From a virus: a DNA stretch of 45,874 bases. The stretch lies in the IMG/VR virus record IMGVR_UViG_3300030333_001531, positions 1-45,874 of that record. One strand, given 5' to 3'. A model generated the notes under the pieces. The model had not been told where the DNA came from and did not search any database. It saw only the letters and a list, made by a program, of their open reading frames with translations. Both the position numbers and the translations under genes were made by a program. Shown here piece after piece: positions 7,861 through 22,800 of this stretch (position 1 is its first letter; each line of letters begins with the position of its first letter).

Positions 7861-10800
7861 GTGTTTCGGGATCTACTTCTTCTTCTCCGTACTGACTAAG
7901 ATCAGGAGCGTTCCAATCATCAGGGACTGTTGTCTCAACAACAATCTCTGGATTCTTATAACCAGAGCCTGGATTATTCATTTCAACACCAGCAACACCA
8001 ACTAGTGCTCTTATATTCCCATCAAATCCAGAGATAGAATCAATTCTCACATTAGGTCTAGATGTGTAACTAGAACCACCAGAAGTTACCTGTACCTGAT
8101 CAATAAATCCAGAAGTTATAATTGCTGTTGCTTTAGCATCTTGTCCAAATACTGATCCAAGATAGTCGAAAGTAATTAGAGAGTTTGAAGACTCAATAAC
8201 AGCAACCTCTCTGTCTGCAGTCTCACCTTGGATGTCAATAAAGTCACCAGGTTCGATAGGTGGAACAACTTCAGCAGCATCAACGTCTGCCTCAGAACCA
8301 ACGTATGAGAAGGCAACGAATGTGGATCCCACACGAGGAATTTCAGAGAAGATAATTCTAGAACCAACGATCTCGAAACCTACGCCTGGTTCCTGTATAA
8401 CACCATTTAAAGAAACAATGATATTATTTTCTGGACGTATGGTAGATGATTGAACACCTTCCGTAAGTGTTAGTGAGTAGAATACATCATTACGCTTGAG
8501 GTTGAATGACTGACGTAAGGAGTCAAACTCGAATGAAATATCATCCAATTGTCTCAACTTACCTACGTAGAATCCTGTGAAGGATGCACCTAGTTCTGGT
8601 GGTTCAGTAAACTGAATTCTATTAGAGAACGCTGTATATGCATTAGTACCACCTGGAGGTTGTAAAATACCATTAACGAATACCAATAGGTGACCATCAG
8701 GATCTGGAAGATAGTTAGTTCCATTATTAATGGATAAATCAAACGTATCTTGAATTCCATCAAATCCTTTGAATGCTCTCTTAACACGTGCCTTAAGATC
8801 AACCTTAGATTGAACTGCTGCCTTATAACCTCCAGGTCCAATAACCGAGTCTTTAAGATCAAATGATCCTGTGATATCACTTAAATACAATCTCTTATAC
8901 TGACCAGCAGGACGTATATCCTGTACCAATGCAGCACCAGCCCCTGCTGTTAACACTCTAGTAATTATTGATCCGTAACCTACAGGGAAGTTACCACCAA
9001 GACCATAATCACCTACGAGATCACCATTCGTAAGAGGTGTACCTTGGAAGTCGGCAATGTAAAGGAAATTATTATCTAGATCAACCTCAGTAATAATTGC
9101 ATAATTGCTTTGATCAGCAACACCACCAACAACTTTATAAAGTCTATTACCAACACTGAAGTCATTCAATCCACCAACAATTGAAATACCAATTCTCACA
9201 TATCCATTGGATGCGATTCTATCACCAACACCAACGTCTAAACCATCATACTTACTTACTTCAATAAACTGTCTGGAAGTTTCTGGATAAACAACGGAAG
9301 TTTGTTCAAATGAACCAACCAGTGTTTCAGTATCAACTGTTAGAGTACCACCAGTATTATCAAGAATAGCAGCTTCATTTCTAAGGAATGCTGTAGGTGT
9401 AGCAGAAGCACCACTGGTATATCCTTTAAATGGTACAGTTGCATCAAATTCACCATCTAAATTAATGATTTGTATACGATCCTCTATCAAACTAACCTGT
9501 GCTGTTGTGTTATTTGTAGAACCAACAACATAATCAGTAATAGACCAAGGATTACCAGTAACCTCGATATCTAAGTAACTAAAGTTTTCATCCGAATGAA
9601 TTCCGTATATAACACCAGTAACAGCTGGATCACCATTCTTAGAAACTGTTTCGTTCATGACCCAAGGACCATCAACAACATCACCATCAAAACGTAATCT
9701 CTGATAGATCTTAACAATCTCACCTCTGTTAGGAATGATAGTTTCTAACTCAGCGTAACTATCACTAGAAGTACCATAAAGATAATCGGAAGCATTTAAT
9801 CCACCACCCAATCCAACTGGTAGATTTCTATTACCATAAGTGTAAGTTGGAATAGAAATTCCATTATAAACAGTAACACCAGTATAGTAACTATCAAGTG
9901 CTAACTGTTCTTTAAGTAGTTTAATATTCTCACGAACAATTCTACTTACAGTTCTAATATCATAATGACTTGCTGCTTCTGTACTAAAGAACTTAAGATA
10001 ACCTGCTTGAGGAGAAGGACTTGTAAGACCATCTGTCATAGCAGCAATAATGTAATCTTCTAATTGTGTTAATGCGTATGTCTTAATATTAAATTCACCA
10101 TCAGCATAGAATACTTCACCAGTTGCTGAAGTGTATGGATCTAATACACCCTTTCTAAGTTTTGAACCCCAAGCATAAAGACCTTTAGTACCATCTCCAC
10201 TATATGAGATCTGATTATTCTCATTATATACATTAATCTTCGCTTTCAACTCAGTAAATCCAAATGATAATGTTGTTGTGATATATGCTCTATACCATCC
10301 ACCACCATAAGGAACAGCACCATAAGCATCACCTGTTATACCACCTTGAGGTATAAAGAGTGATCCAGTAGTACCTGAATTAGTATTAAGATCAAAGAAT
10401 ATATTCTGCTCACCAGCAGTACCATCATCAAGTACAATATGGAATCTAACTTGCTCATACTCTGCCTTCTTAAAGAAGCAAGAGAATGTATATTGCTGTT
10501 CATCTGAAGTACCTGAACCACCTTCGTCAAAACTATTAGTTGTATCATCCCAAGTAATATTACCATCATCAAAAGTATCAAATGCAGTTAGATCATATAT
10601 CCTATGCAAAGTATGCTCACCTGCATCACTAGAAGAAATTAACTTGGCAGCACTTGTACTATTATCTGGCGATTCTGTGAAATTATCACTGATACCAACA
10701 CCAGCACCAACCCAATCAGGTGTAAACAATTCTGGATTAGTGAATAAATTAAGACCAGATACTTGACCAGTAATATTAGATACTATATTCTTTGCAAAGT

Positions 10801-13800
10801 TTAATGTTCTTACATTACCTGGACTATTAATCCATGTGTAACTAGTTCCAACACCACTAACAGAAACTATAGCTTGAGCATTACTACGTGTACCAGTTAA
10901 TGTGGTATTAGTTGTCCAAGGAGTACCTACAAAATCACCAACTATTAAGGAATTGTTTTCTGAATTATATTCTAGAACTTTAGCAGATCCTTTATCAGAA
11001 GTAATTAATTCACCAACATCAAAAGTTCCAACAACATCTTCTATTACTATATCATGAGCAGTAGAACTATCAGATATATCTGTAGTAAGTAAATCATGTG
11101 ATAGGTTAGTAACAACACTATCCATAAAGTCATTATACAACCAAGTACCAGATCCGAATTGTGCATTAACTAAGTTTTGAATCTCTTCCTTATAATATCC
11201 TCTATTGTAAATAAGATTCTTAGCAGCACCCCTCATTGGTCTCTTACCTGGACAGATAATATTAATCGCAGTATTAACCAATTCCTTAATTCTAGATCCT
11301 ACAACTGTCATATCAGTAGGAGTCTCAGTATCAGTCCATACAGTCTCATTAGTATATTGAGCAGCATAATTAGGTGCTGAAGCTCCTGAATTCTTCTCTC
11401 TCAACTCACCCTTAACAGCATGTTCGCATAAGAATGCTAACTGTTCAATAGCATAAGTTGTTGCAAGTAATTCATCTTCAACATTAATAATTTGCATCAA
11501 GGATGATAGATAATATTCCATTGCAGCAACAGTACTATTATTACCACCAGTTTGTAAGTCAGAGATAATACCCAATATAATAAGTTTCAAATCTCTCTGA
11601 CATGTGGTTGTACCACCTGGTTCTGGATATGTGAATGCAAACTGCTGAGAAGTATCTAACATGTAAGTAAACTCAGCAGATGTTAGAGAAGTAATTTCAC
11701 TAGCAATAAATTGTCTATTGAAGTAAAGTCTATCAGCAGCAATTGCAAAGTCTGCATTAGTAGGAGCAATAATATCGTTAGCAATAGTTACTAAGTTATC
11801 AATAGCATCCTTAACGTTTGTACAATCTGCTGGTGCAGTTACACAATCAGTAACAGCACTCTGGAATGTATGTAATGTAGTGTTAGAAGAAATTCCAACA
11901 TTAACTGTAATTGTTGTAGCAGTATATTCTGTAATCTTAAGATTCTGCTGATATGCAGGGTCAGTCGTTCTTGGATATGTGTGATCACTACCATTATTAT
12001 CTTCAAGACAACGGAATGTTAATCCATCCAATGCAATGTTAATCATTCTTCCCTTAACCAAGGTATGAGAACCAATAGTTAGAGTTAAGTCACCTGTTGT
12101 TGGCTCGTAAGTTGCAGCAGTAGGTGTGAATGAAGCAGCTACAGATTGTGTAATTCCCCAAGCACCAACAATAATCTTATCAGTATTACCTGTTGTTAGA
12201 TCACCATTAATTGCTTGCTTCATATAGTATGCAAGACGCTCATGAGCATAAGCAGACTGGAATACTTGTAATCTAATATGTAATAGAATATCATTAGCAC
12301 CAAGATATCTCTTCGCAACATTTACAGTATTGAAGTTACCACCATCTCTAAGATCTTTAATAAACTCTTGAAGAATTAATGCTAAGTCAGTCTTACATTG
12401 TAAAGTACCTGCACCACTTCCATCAAAGTTTCTAGGCATATCCAAAGCAAGGTCTGGATAACGCTCTAACATATCGAAAGATGCTTTATCAACAATAGGA
12501 CCAGCATTTAACTGAACTAAATTAGCAGCATCTTGGAATCTATATTTACCTGAAGCACCAATTTGATTAGTAAACATGATATCTTCAGTACCATCATGCC
12601 AATTAATTGGGAACTCTTCTTCATAATAAGAATATATTCTACCACCAAGGAATTCATGTGGAGGTGAATATTTAACAAGACTACCAAGATAATCAACAGG
12701 TGGAGTCTGTATTGCAGAATCTAATGTATCAGTAACAATACTAATTAAGTTCTCTATAGTTGTTTGTACATCAGTACAATCAGATGTATTATAATCAAGA
12801 ACTTTAACTCCATTTGCAGTTGTTTGTGCAAAATTGTGTATTGTTAATTGATGCTTAACTGATCCAGGATCACAAGATACGAATGTGTGTGTTGCTTGTG
12901 GGGTATATGAAACAGTATTAGAACCTTGGTTACCTACAAATGTATGTGTGTAATCACCACCAGTAGAAATAACTGCTCTAGTAAGACAATTAGCAACTGC
13001 AGAATGGAAAGTATGTGCAGTTATATTAGTAGAAGGAATTACATCTAATACCTGTATATCAAATGTATTAGTTTGTACATTTGCAATTGGTATCCACTGA
13101 TTACTTACAGGATCAGTTGCTCTTGGATATGCATGAGTTGTTGCATGATTATCATGAGCACAAGTAAACTTAAATCCACCGTCAGAAATCTTAACATGCT
13201 CACCATTAGCAAAACCATGATTAGCAAGTGTTACTGTAATTACACCTGTGTTTGGATTATATACAGCATTAGTTGGTGAATACTTATTATTTGCATTTTG
13301 GAATACATGAGTTGTTGTATTACTTGAGGTTCCTACATCAAGAGTAACGGTTGTAGGAGTTACAGCAGTAATATTAACAGCATCATTATATGCTGGATCA
13401 TCTTGAGATGCACCACCTTGACCATTTGCACGAGGATAAGAATGATCAGAACTTTGACCATCTTGATCACAACGGAACACAAGTGAATTGTTAGCAATTC
13501 TAACTGCTGTACCAGCAGTTAAACTATGGTTACCAATAGTAATAGTAAGAAGTCCAGTTCCAGGAACAAACGATGCATCAGTTACATCATATCCCTTAAT
13601 AGGAGATTTACCAACATTAACCGTAATTACACCAGTCTGTCTTCTAATACCCTTTGTAGCAGCTTTCTGGAATACATGAGTTGTAGTATCAGATGAAACT
13701 CCAACATTAACTTCAAATGTATCATTTGTCTTATTAGAAATCTGTAACCATCTTCCTGAAGGATAATCAGTAGGTCTTGGATATGCATGATCTGTAGTAT

Positions 13801-16800
13801 TACCATCAAGCAAACATCTCATTGTTAATGATTCATCAACAATTTGAATATAATCTCCATTAGAGTATCCGTGTGCAGGTACGGTTAGAACCATCAAACC
13901 AGAACCAGGAGTATACACTGCATTGGTTACTGTTGCATGTGTATGACCTACATGTGTAATTGGAATAGATTTAAGATCTCCATATGGATCAGTTGCACGA
14001 GGATAATCCTTATTAGCAGTATTACCATCCATTTCACATGTAAATCTCAAACTATTATTTGCAATGGTAATATTTGCTCCAACTCTCATGCCATGCTGAC
14101 CAATTGTTAGAGTCATATCACCAGTTACAGCATCATATGTTGCACCAGTAGGTGTGAATGTTTGATTTGCTTGAGCTGTACCTACATTAAGACTAATAGT
14201 ATTATCAGTAGTACCAATAATCTTTAATTTTCTTCTTGCTGCACGAGTGTCATGTCCTGGACGTGGATAAGACTTAATAGTCTGATTGTTATCCATTTGA
14301 CATGTGAATTTAATCGAATTATCTTCTAATGTCACATAATCATCTTGAGTTAATGAATGATTCTCAAGAGTTAATATTAATATACCTGTAGAAGGATCAT
14401 AATTAGCAAAAGTAGGTGAGTATGAAGTGTAATTATTATTTGATCCAAAATCAGTTGAACCTACATTTACTGTAATAGTATCAGTAGTATAATGTGTAAT
14501 AGGTAATGCAGACTTGTATGCTGGATCTGTTGTACGAGGATATGGGTGAGTAGTTTCAGCACCATCCATATCACAAGTAAACTTAAGTGCATCAGGTAAA
14601 ATTTCTATTGCCTGACCTTGCTTATAGATTCCATTAGCAGTTGCAGATACAAATGTATGATTATAAACACCACCTGTATGAAGTACTGCTCTATGAACAC
14701 CACCTGTAGATGCAGATACGAATGTATGTGCATCAGTATTAGTTGAAGGTGCAGAATCCAATACTTGAATAGTAAATGTATCAGCAGTTATATTGGAAAT
14801 AGGTACATACTTACCGCTAATTGGATCGGATGATCTTGGATATGATTTATCCGTTGCACTACCACCGAAACTGCAGTTAAAGATTATAGATTCATCATCC
14901 ATCTTAATATGATCACCAGATTCAAATCCATGATTAGGAATTGTAAGTGTCATCACACCTGTAGTTGGATTATAAGCAGCATCAGATACTGTATATGCAC
15001 TAGGAGAAACAAATTCATGTCTATAGATACCACCAGCAATTACAGCATTCTTTCTAGCATTAGCAAATGTATGAGTATGATTTCCACCAGTTCTTAAGAT
15101 ACCTCTAGTAATACTATTAGAAACAGCAGATACAAATGAATGTGTATCAGTATTTGTAGAAGGAACTACATCCAATACCTGTACATCAAATGTATTGGTA
15201 GAAACATTAGAAACAGATAACCATCTACCACTAGCAGGGTCAGATGATCTAGGATAATCCTTCTGTGCAGCAGAACCAGATGCACCACCAAATGCACAAC
15301 TTAACTTAATAGCACCGTCATCAATCATAACTTGCTCACCATTTGCCATATTATGATCATTAACAGTGATTGTCATTACACCTGTAGTTGGGTTGTAAGC
15401 AGCATTAGTAGGTGTTAACTTAGTTGCAGCAACATAATTGTGTGTTGTTGTGTCTGTAGATATACCAACATTTAATGATATTACACCAGACTGAGAATGT
15501 AGTCCTCCAGTAACAGCTGATACAAATGTATGAGATGACAAATCGCTAGATTTACCAATATAAACATCAAATGAATCTGCTAAAACATTACTTAATGGTA
15601 ACCACTCATCGAATGATGGGTCAGTTCTTCTTGGATATGAATGCTCAGAAGCACCACTATCTTTAGCACAAGTAAATGTTAATGCATTTTCAACAAGTTT
15701 AACTGCAGAATTTGCTTTCGTTAATCCATTAGCAACAGCAGATACAAATGCGTGTGTAGTTGTATGTGAAATTGGTGCAGGACCAAACATGTTACCAACA
15801 TTAACTTCAAAGAAGTTTGTGCTTACATTGAATATTGGTAACCATCTATTACTTGCAAAATCAGATGCTCTAGGATAATCATGATTACTTGCATTACCAT
15901 CCTTAGCACATGTAAATCTTAAAGATCCATCAGCAAGTTTAACTCTATCTCCTTCTTGGAAACCATGACCATTGATAGTAAGTTTCATTACACCAGTAGA
16001 AGGTGTAAATGTTGCAGCAGTTACTGTGTGGTTAGTTGATAATGCAAATCCATGATTTACCAACTGAATATTCATAACACCTGTAGCAGGAGTATATGTT
16101 GCTAAAGTTGGTGTATGTGCATTAGTTCCAACAGATGTAATAGGAACAGGTTTGTTATATGCATAATCAGCACCACCAGGAGCATTAGAACCTGATGCTC
16201 TAGGATATTTCTTCTCGGTACTATTTCCATCACCATTAAAGTCACATGTAAAGGTCATAGACTCTTCACCAATCATCACGGTTTCATTCGTTCTGTATAC
16301 TCCATTAGTAGAAGCAGTTACAAATGTATGATTATAATCACCACCAGAAATTACTGCTTCTGAAGATGTACCGCCAGTCCAGTTATGGGCAGATACATCA
16401 GATGAAGTACCAACATTAAATGTGATTGTTGTTGCAGTCTTAGCAGTAATTACTACAGGAGTTCTCCATGCAGGGTCAGCAATACCAGCATTCTGTATAA
16501 ATCCTGTTTCTCTAGGATATGTCTTAGCAACTGTATCTCCATCAAGACCACAAGTAAATGTAAATCCATAATCCTTAAGCATTATTGGTTCACCAACTTC
16601 AAGAGTATGGGATCCGATAGTTGCTTCAATAAGACCAGTAGCAGGGTCGTATGTTGCAGTTGTTACATCATGTTTTACAAGAGGTGATGCACCAACATTA
16701 ACTTTAAATGTATCAGTTGTTATTCCTACAACTGGCAACCACTTATTAAATGATGGGTCTGTAGATCTTGGATATTGCTTATTAGTTGCATTACCATTCA

Positions 16801-19800
16801 TTGTACATGTAAATGTAATGCTATTTTCTGCAAACTTAATATAATCACCAACAGAGAATCCATGATTAGCAACAGTAACAGTCATGATACCTGTTGATGC
16901 CTCATAAGATGCAGTTGATGCTGTATGCTGAGACCCACCACGAAGGTAATGAGTACCAATATTCATATCCATATTACCAGTAGCAGGGTTATATGATACT
17001 GATGATGGGTTATGAGAAACAGTAGGTGACTTACCAACATTAACTGTAATATAACCAGTTTGTACTTTCAAACCACCAGAAGTTGCGGTCTGATATACAT
17101 GAGTTGATGTATCAGAAGACTTACCAACATTAAGAACAATAGTATTAGCATCTGGTGCAGATGTAATAGGAATCCATTGCTGATGAACAGGGTCACTTAC
17201 TCTTGGATATGTATGATCAGATGCTTGAGAATCCTTATCACATCTAAATGTAATTGAATCATCATCAAATTTAACTGAATCTTTTGCTCTCTTCAAACAA
17301 GTTGAAGTAGCAGAAATAAATCTATGATCACTTAAATCTGTAGACTTACCAATATTAACTGTGAATCTATCTACATGTACATTTTGTACAGACAACCACT
17401 TCATACTAGAAGGATCTGATGCTCTAGGATATGTGTGTTGTGATTGATGATTATCCTTAGCACAAGTAAAGGTTAAGCAATCGTCATCAAGTAGAACTCT
17501 ATCACCATTATCAAAACTGTGTCCAACAATAGTTAACTCTAATTCACCTGTAGCAGGATTATAAGTTGCGTCAGTTGGTGTATGTGTTGTAGCAGGATTG
17601 AGATTATGTCCAGTAACAGTCAGACTCATCTGTCCTGAAGTTGGTGTATAAACTGCTCCAGTTATAGTCTTACTTGTTTCACCAACATCAGTAATATTAA
17701 GTGCATGCTTACGAGATGGATCAGTTAATCTAGGATAACTATGAGTTGTTGCATTACCATCCATAGAACATGTAAATGATAATCCATTATCTGCAATCTG
17801 TATTGTTTGATTCTCTAAGAGATTGTGTATTCCAACATTAAGAACCATATCACCAGTAAGAGGATCATATGTAGCACCAGCAACATCATATCCAACTCTA
17901 GGTGACTTACCAACATCAAGAGTTATACTTCCATCTCTCTTAGTAATACCATTTGTATATGCAGACTTAAATGTATGTGATGAGGTATCGGGAGAAATTC
18001 CAACATTAACATCAAATGTATTAGCACCTACATTAGATACTGCCAACCATCTTCCATTATAAGGATCTGTAGATCTTGGATATGAATGCTCAGTTTCTTG
18101 ATCATCTAAGTTACAAGTGAATGTTAATGAATTGGTAGCAATCTTAATTCTATCCCCATTAATAAGTCCATGCTTATTAGCAACAACACCATTGGTAAGA
18201 GCACTATGGAATATATGCTCATAATCACCACCAGTGTGTATACAACCAGTAGTAGCACCAACCCAAGTATGGGCATCAGTGTTAGTTGAAGGAACATTCT
18301 CTAGAATCTTAACAGTAATAGCATTAGTAGTAGCTGATTCAATCTTTACTGCAGTATCATAGAATGGGTCTGTAGTTCTTGGATAAGATTTCTTAGCAGC
18401 ATCGCCACTAGCACCACCAAATCCACAACTAAAGGTTAATGATTCTTTTGCAATCTTAATACTTGTACCAGCAGTCAATCCATGAGGAGTTGCAAATTCC
18501 AACGTCATCATACCTGTTGTTGGATTGTAGATACCATTATTAGGTGTTAATTGTACTTTAGGTGAAATACCAACATTAACTGAGAATGAATGTGTCTGAA
18601 CATTAGTGATAGATAACTGAAGTCCTCTCTTAGGATCAGTGGTTCTAGGATAAGCATGAGTACTATAATGATCATCCATAGCACATGTAAATGTTATAGC
18701 ACCATCTTCTAATCGTATAGTATCACCAGCAACCAATCCATGATCAGGAATGGTTAAATTCATCATTCCATTAACAGCATTATATGTTGCATCAAGAGGA
18801 GTAAATGTCTTTCCAGCAGTAATTTTCATTACACCTGTTGTAGGTGTGTAATTAGCAAATGATGCACTTAGTTGCTCACCATCATATGCAATTGGAGTAG
18901 GCTTACCTGCAATTGGATCTGTAGTTCTAGGATACTTCTTAACAGCTTGTAATCCATCACTTGTACATCTAAAGTAAATTGAATTAGGTGCAACCTTAAT
19001 ATTAGTTCCTGGAGTTAATATATGATCCCCAATATGAAGTTTCATATGACCAGTAGATGCATCATAAGATCCACCAGTAGGATTAAAGACTAATAAAGGT
19101 GACTTACCAACATCAAGATCAAATGTATTTGTTTGTGCATTGCTAACAGTTAACCAACCAGCAAGTGCTGGATCTGATGCTCTTGGATACTTATGCTCAG
19201 TCTTATGACCATCCATATCACAAGTAAAGGTCAATGACTCTTTTTCAAGCATTACCTTGTCACCATTTTGGAATAGATGACTTGCAGATGTTACTGAAAG
19301 AATTCCAGTTTCAGCATTATATGATGTACCAGCTTGTACTGTTACTGCCCTTCTACCATATAGATTATGTCCATCAATAGTTAATGTAAGATCTCCAGTA
19401 GATGCATCATAAGTTGCACCAGTAGGTGTCTTATAAGTAAATGAAGTTGTGGAAGAATCGGTAATAGATGTATCAGTGTATTGCTTAAGTCCATGATCAC
19501 CAACTGGTTTCCACTCACTATTAGTAACAATAAACTCTAACATTTGATCAAGTTTATTGTAAGCCCAAATAGTTTCTCTAACTTCAGTTTCGATATTAAG
19601 TAGTTTTACATTTGCAGTATCAGTTCTATCAATATAATATGACACAGCGAGCCAAGTCTTATTATTACCACCATTACGCATATCTGCTACGATAGATCTA
19701 CAGATATCTTTAACATCATCCTCACAATTAACATCCCCACCAATAACGGTAAAGTTAGGGAATTTCTGATTAATCATGTATACAACTTCCTTAGCAATAA

Positions 19801-22800
19801 ATTCTAAGTTCTTAAGAATTAATTGACCAGCATTATTGTATCTGTGACTATTCTTAGCGAATCCTTGCTGAATTGCGACACCAACATTAACTGTAATTGT
19901 AGTAGCAGTTACTGCAGTAATTGGAATTGCTGTATCATATACAGGGTCAGTTATACGTGGATAAGTATGCTGAGTAGCATTATTATCCATATCACAAGTG
20001 AATGTTAATGAATTATGAGCAATCTTAATTGTATTTGATGTTGTATAACTATGAGATCCTATGGTTAATACCAAGTCTCCAGTCAAACCATTATAGGTAG
20101 CATCAGATACATCTTTTGGTATTATACCTTGCTGAATAATAACAGCATTAGATACAGTACCACCGACATAAGTATGCTTACCAATATAACGTCTAGAAGC
20201 TACAATAGGATCATTATTAAAGTATTCTGCATTAGTAAATGATTCTCCACCAGACCAATCATCAACAAACTTATCTCCATTAGTACTATCAAAATGTAAC
20301 AATAGTTTAGTGTCATTATCACCTTGATGAATACCTGCAGGAGGAGTAAATGTTGCAGTATATCTTGCTACATCAGAAATTCTTACTTCATCAATATAAC
20401 CAGCAAATGAATTTGTTGCCTGATATGTAGATCCAATTCTAATTGGTCTAGCAACATATGTACTACTATCTGTACCAGCACCAACTTGAACACCATCAAG
20501 GAACATCTTAATAGTTGTTCCAGATCTACTTACAGCAATATGATACCAAGTATTATTAGTTGGGATAACAGTAGCACCAGAAGTTACGACATCAGAACCA
20601 TTAACATTGTAACGAATCTGAGCACCATTCAAATAAATTCTACCAGAAATTTCAGGATCAGATGTTCTAGTGTCATAAATTTCAGCAAGACCTGCTAATG
20701 CAGCAGTATCTGGTCTGCACCAAAATTCAATAGTATAATCACCTGTTCCAAAAGCAATCTCACTTGTAGAATCAACACTAATATAATCTCCAGTACCATC
20801 TAACTTAAGTGATGTATCACCAAACTTCTTCTGTGTTGAAGAAATTTCAGCATCACCAGTAAATACAAAATTGAAATAATCTTCACCATTCTGCTTACTT
20901 CTACCAATCTTACCTAAGTATACAATTCCTCTTGCTTGGTTATAACCAATAACTTCTGCTTTAGTATCACGAGTTCTAATTACCTGACCCGAATTAAAGA
21001 ATCCCTCACCCTCTTTATCATACATGGAAATCTTTCTAACTCTTCCATCTTCACCAGCAGTAAATTCTCCAGAATTATTACCATATTCAATCTTATAATT
21101 ACGAATATTTTCACCAACTTGCAATGTTCCAGTTGGGTTATTGTATGGAATAACATAGTTACTAACTATCTCATTTGATGGGAAGTTAGTATTATATGCA
21201 GTTGAATTGTCTTCAAAATCAACAATACTAATTTGAGACTTAGAAATATCATCTATAACTACGTTTGGATAAGATGTAGATGTAATTCTATTAAATAGAA
21301 GTCCAAAGAATGAAGATCCAGGAGATATATTAACCTGTCCAATAAATTCACCTGTAACAGGATCTTGATATACTGCACTAGATGTAACAGAAGCAATAAC
21401 ACCAGATTTAGCACCAATAATAACATCATTTAATCCGATATTATAAAGACCAGGTGTAGATTGATATGTACCAGCAGTCTTACTTAGTGTTAAACTATCA
21501 GTCACACTAATATCTGTACTATAAACTGGAGTTCCTTCTTGAGCACTTACAGCTTGAGTACCTAATGTACCTCTAACTACAGTTAATGTAGTAGATTCTG
21601 CTCCATTTACCACAGCTTCGACTTCAATTATTTCAGAACCAATTCTAAATCCATCATTTTCAGTAAGAATAATTGTATTTTCAGGTAATGGTCCTGTACC
21701 ATCAACAGGAACTACTTCAATATCAGTAGTTGAAGGTCCAATAGCATAACGTAAATCACAAATTGGTGCTTCAGCACCAGTCTCTAAGTTAATTTGCTCA
21801 ACTTTAGCAGTATCACCTTGAAGATTGGTAACAGTTTCACCGTAAGTAAACAAACCAATATTTGCAATTGGAGTTATACCATCCAAGTTTCCAGAGAATC
21901 CAGTTGCAGAAACGGTACATAATTCACCTATAATAAAGGTTCCTTCAGTGATATATCCAAAAATAGATTCTCCAACAACCTTAGTTACAGTTAATTTAGC
22001 ATTAGAACTAGTACCACTTAAAGTATTACCAAGAGTAGGATAAATACCACTCTGATTAGTCCATATTAACTCTTGTGCCTGTATTTGATTTATTGTTATA
22101 TTTGCATACTTAACACTTGCAGGTGGTGAAGGTGGTTCAGAAAATACGATAGAATCACCTTGTATCTGGAATGATGTATCTGGGTTCTGTACAACACCGT
22201 TAAGAACAATCATCAACTGATTTGCATTAGCAACAACAGTTCCACCATCAACAGTTAGAGGGAATGCTATTCTTTCACCGTCAAATAGATCTGATATATC
22301 ATCCACTCTCTGTACAACAGAAGTTAGAATATTCTCAGAAGATGTTAGTCTCTTCTGTCTGAATAGTACTTCTGTATTATTAAACTCTGAGTAGATTGGT
22401 TCAACTAGAGCAAAACTCTGAATATTAGGTACAACTGCTTCTTGAGCAAGTTCAACTGATTTAGTTAACTGGAAGAATGTATCTTTATTAGGAATCTGAC
22501 CATATTCATTCAAGTTCAACTCACCAAACACCTTAAATGATGCAGGGTGAACGTTCCTGATTAGAATCTCTTTCCACTCACTAATAGAAACTGCAGACTT
22601 AACAGCATAAGAGAAGTCCTGATAATAGTAAGAGTCTTGAATCTTTTGAATGATTTCTGATGGTTTACCAACATCATCAATAAATTGACCAGTAGTTTTA
22701 GTGATAGAACCAATATCTAGAACACCACGAGCAACTTTAAGATCACTAATAATACCAGAAGACTTAGAAATAACACCAGTTAGTTTTTCATTTTCTGCAA

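Noticed and set aside
11870-20105. CRISPR-like or DNA tandem repeat interpretation of the array
   Set aside because: Periodicity is at protein level in one open frame; DNA copies are strongly diverged with no constant spacer/repeat pattern.
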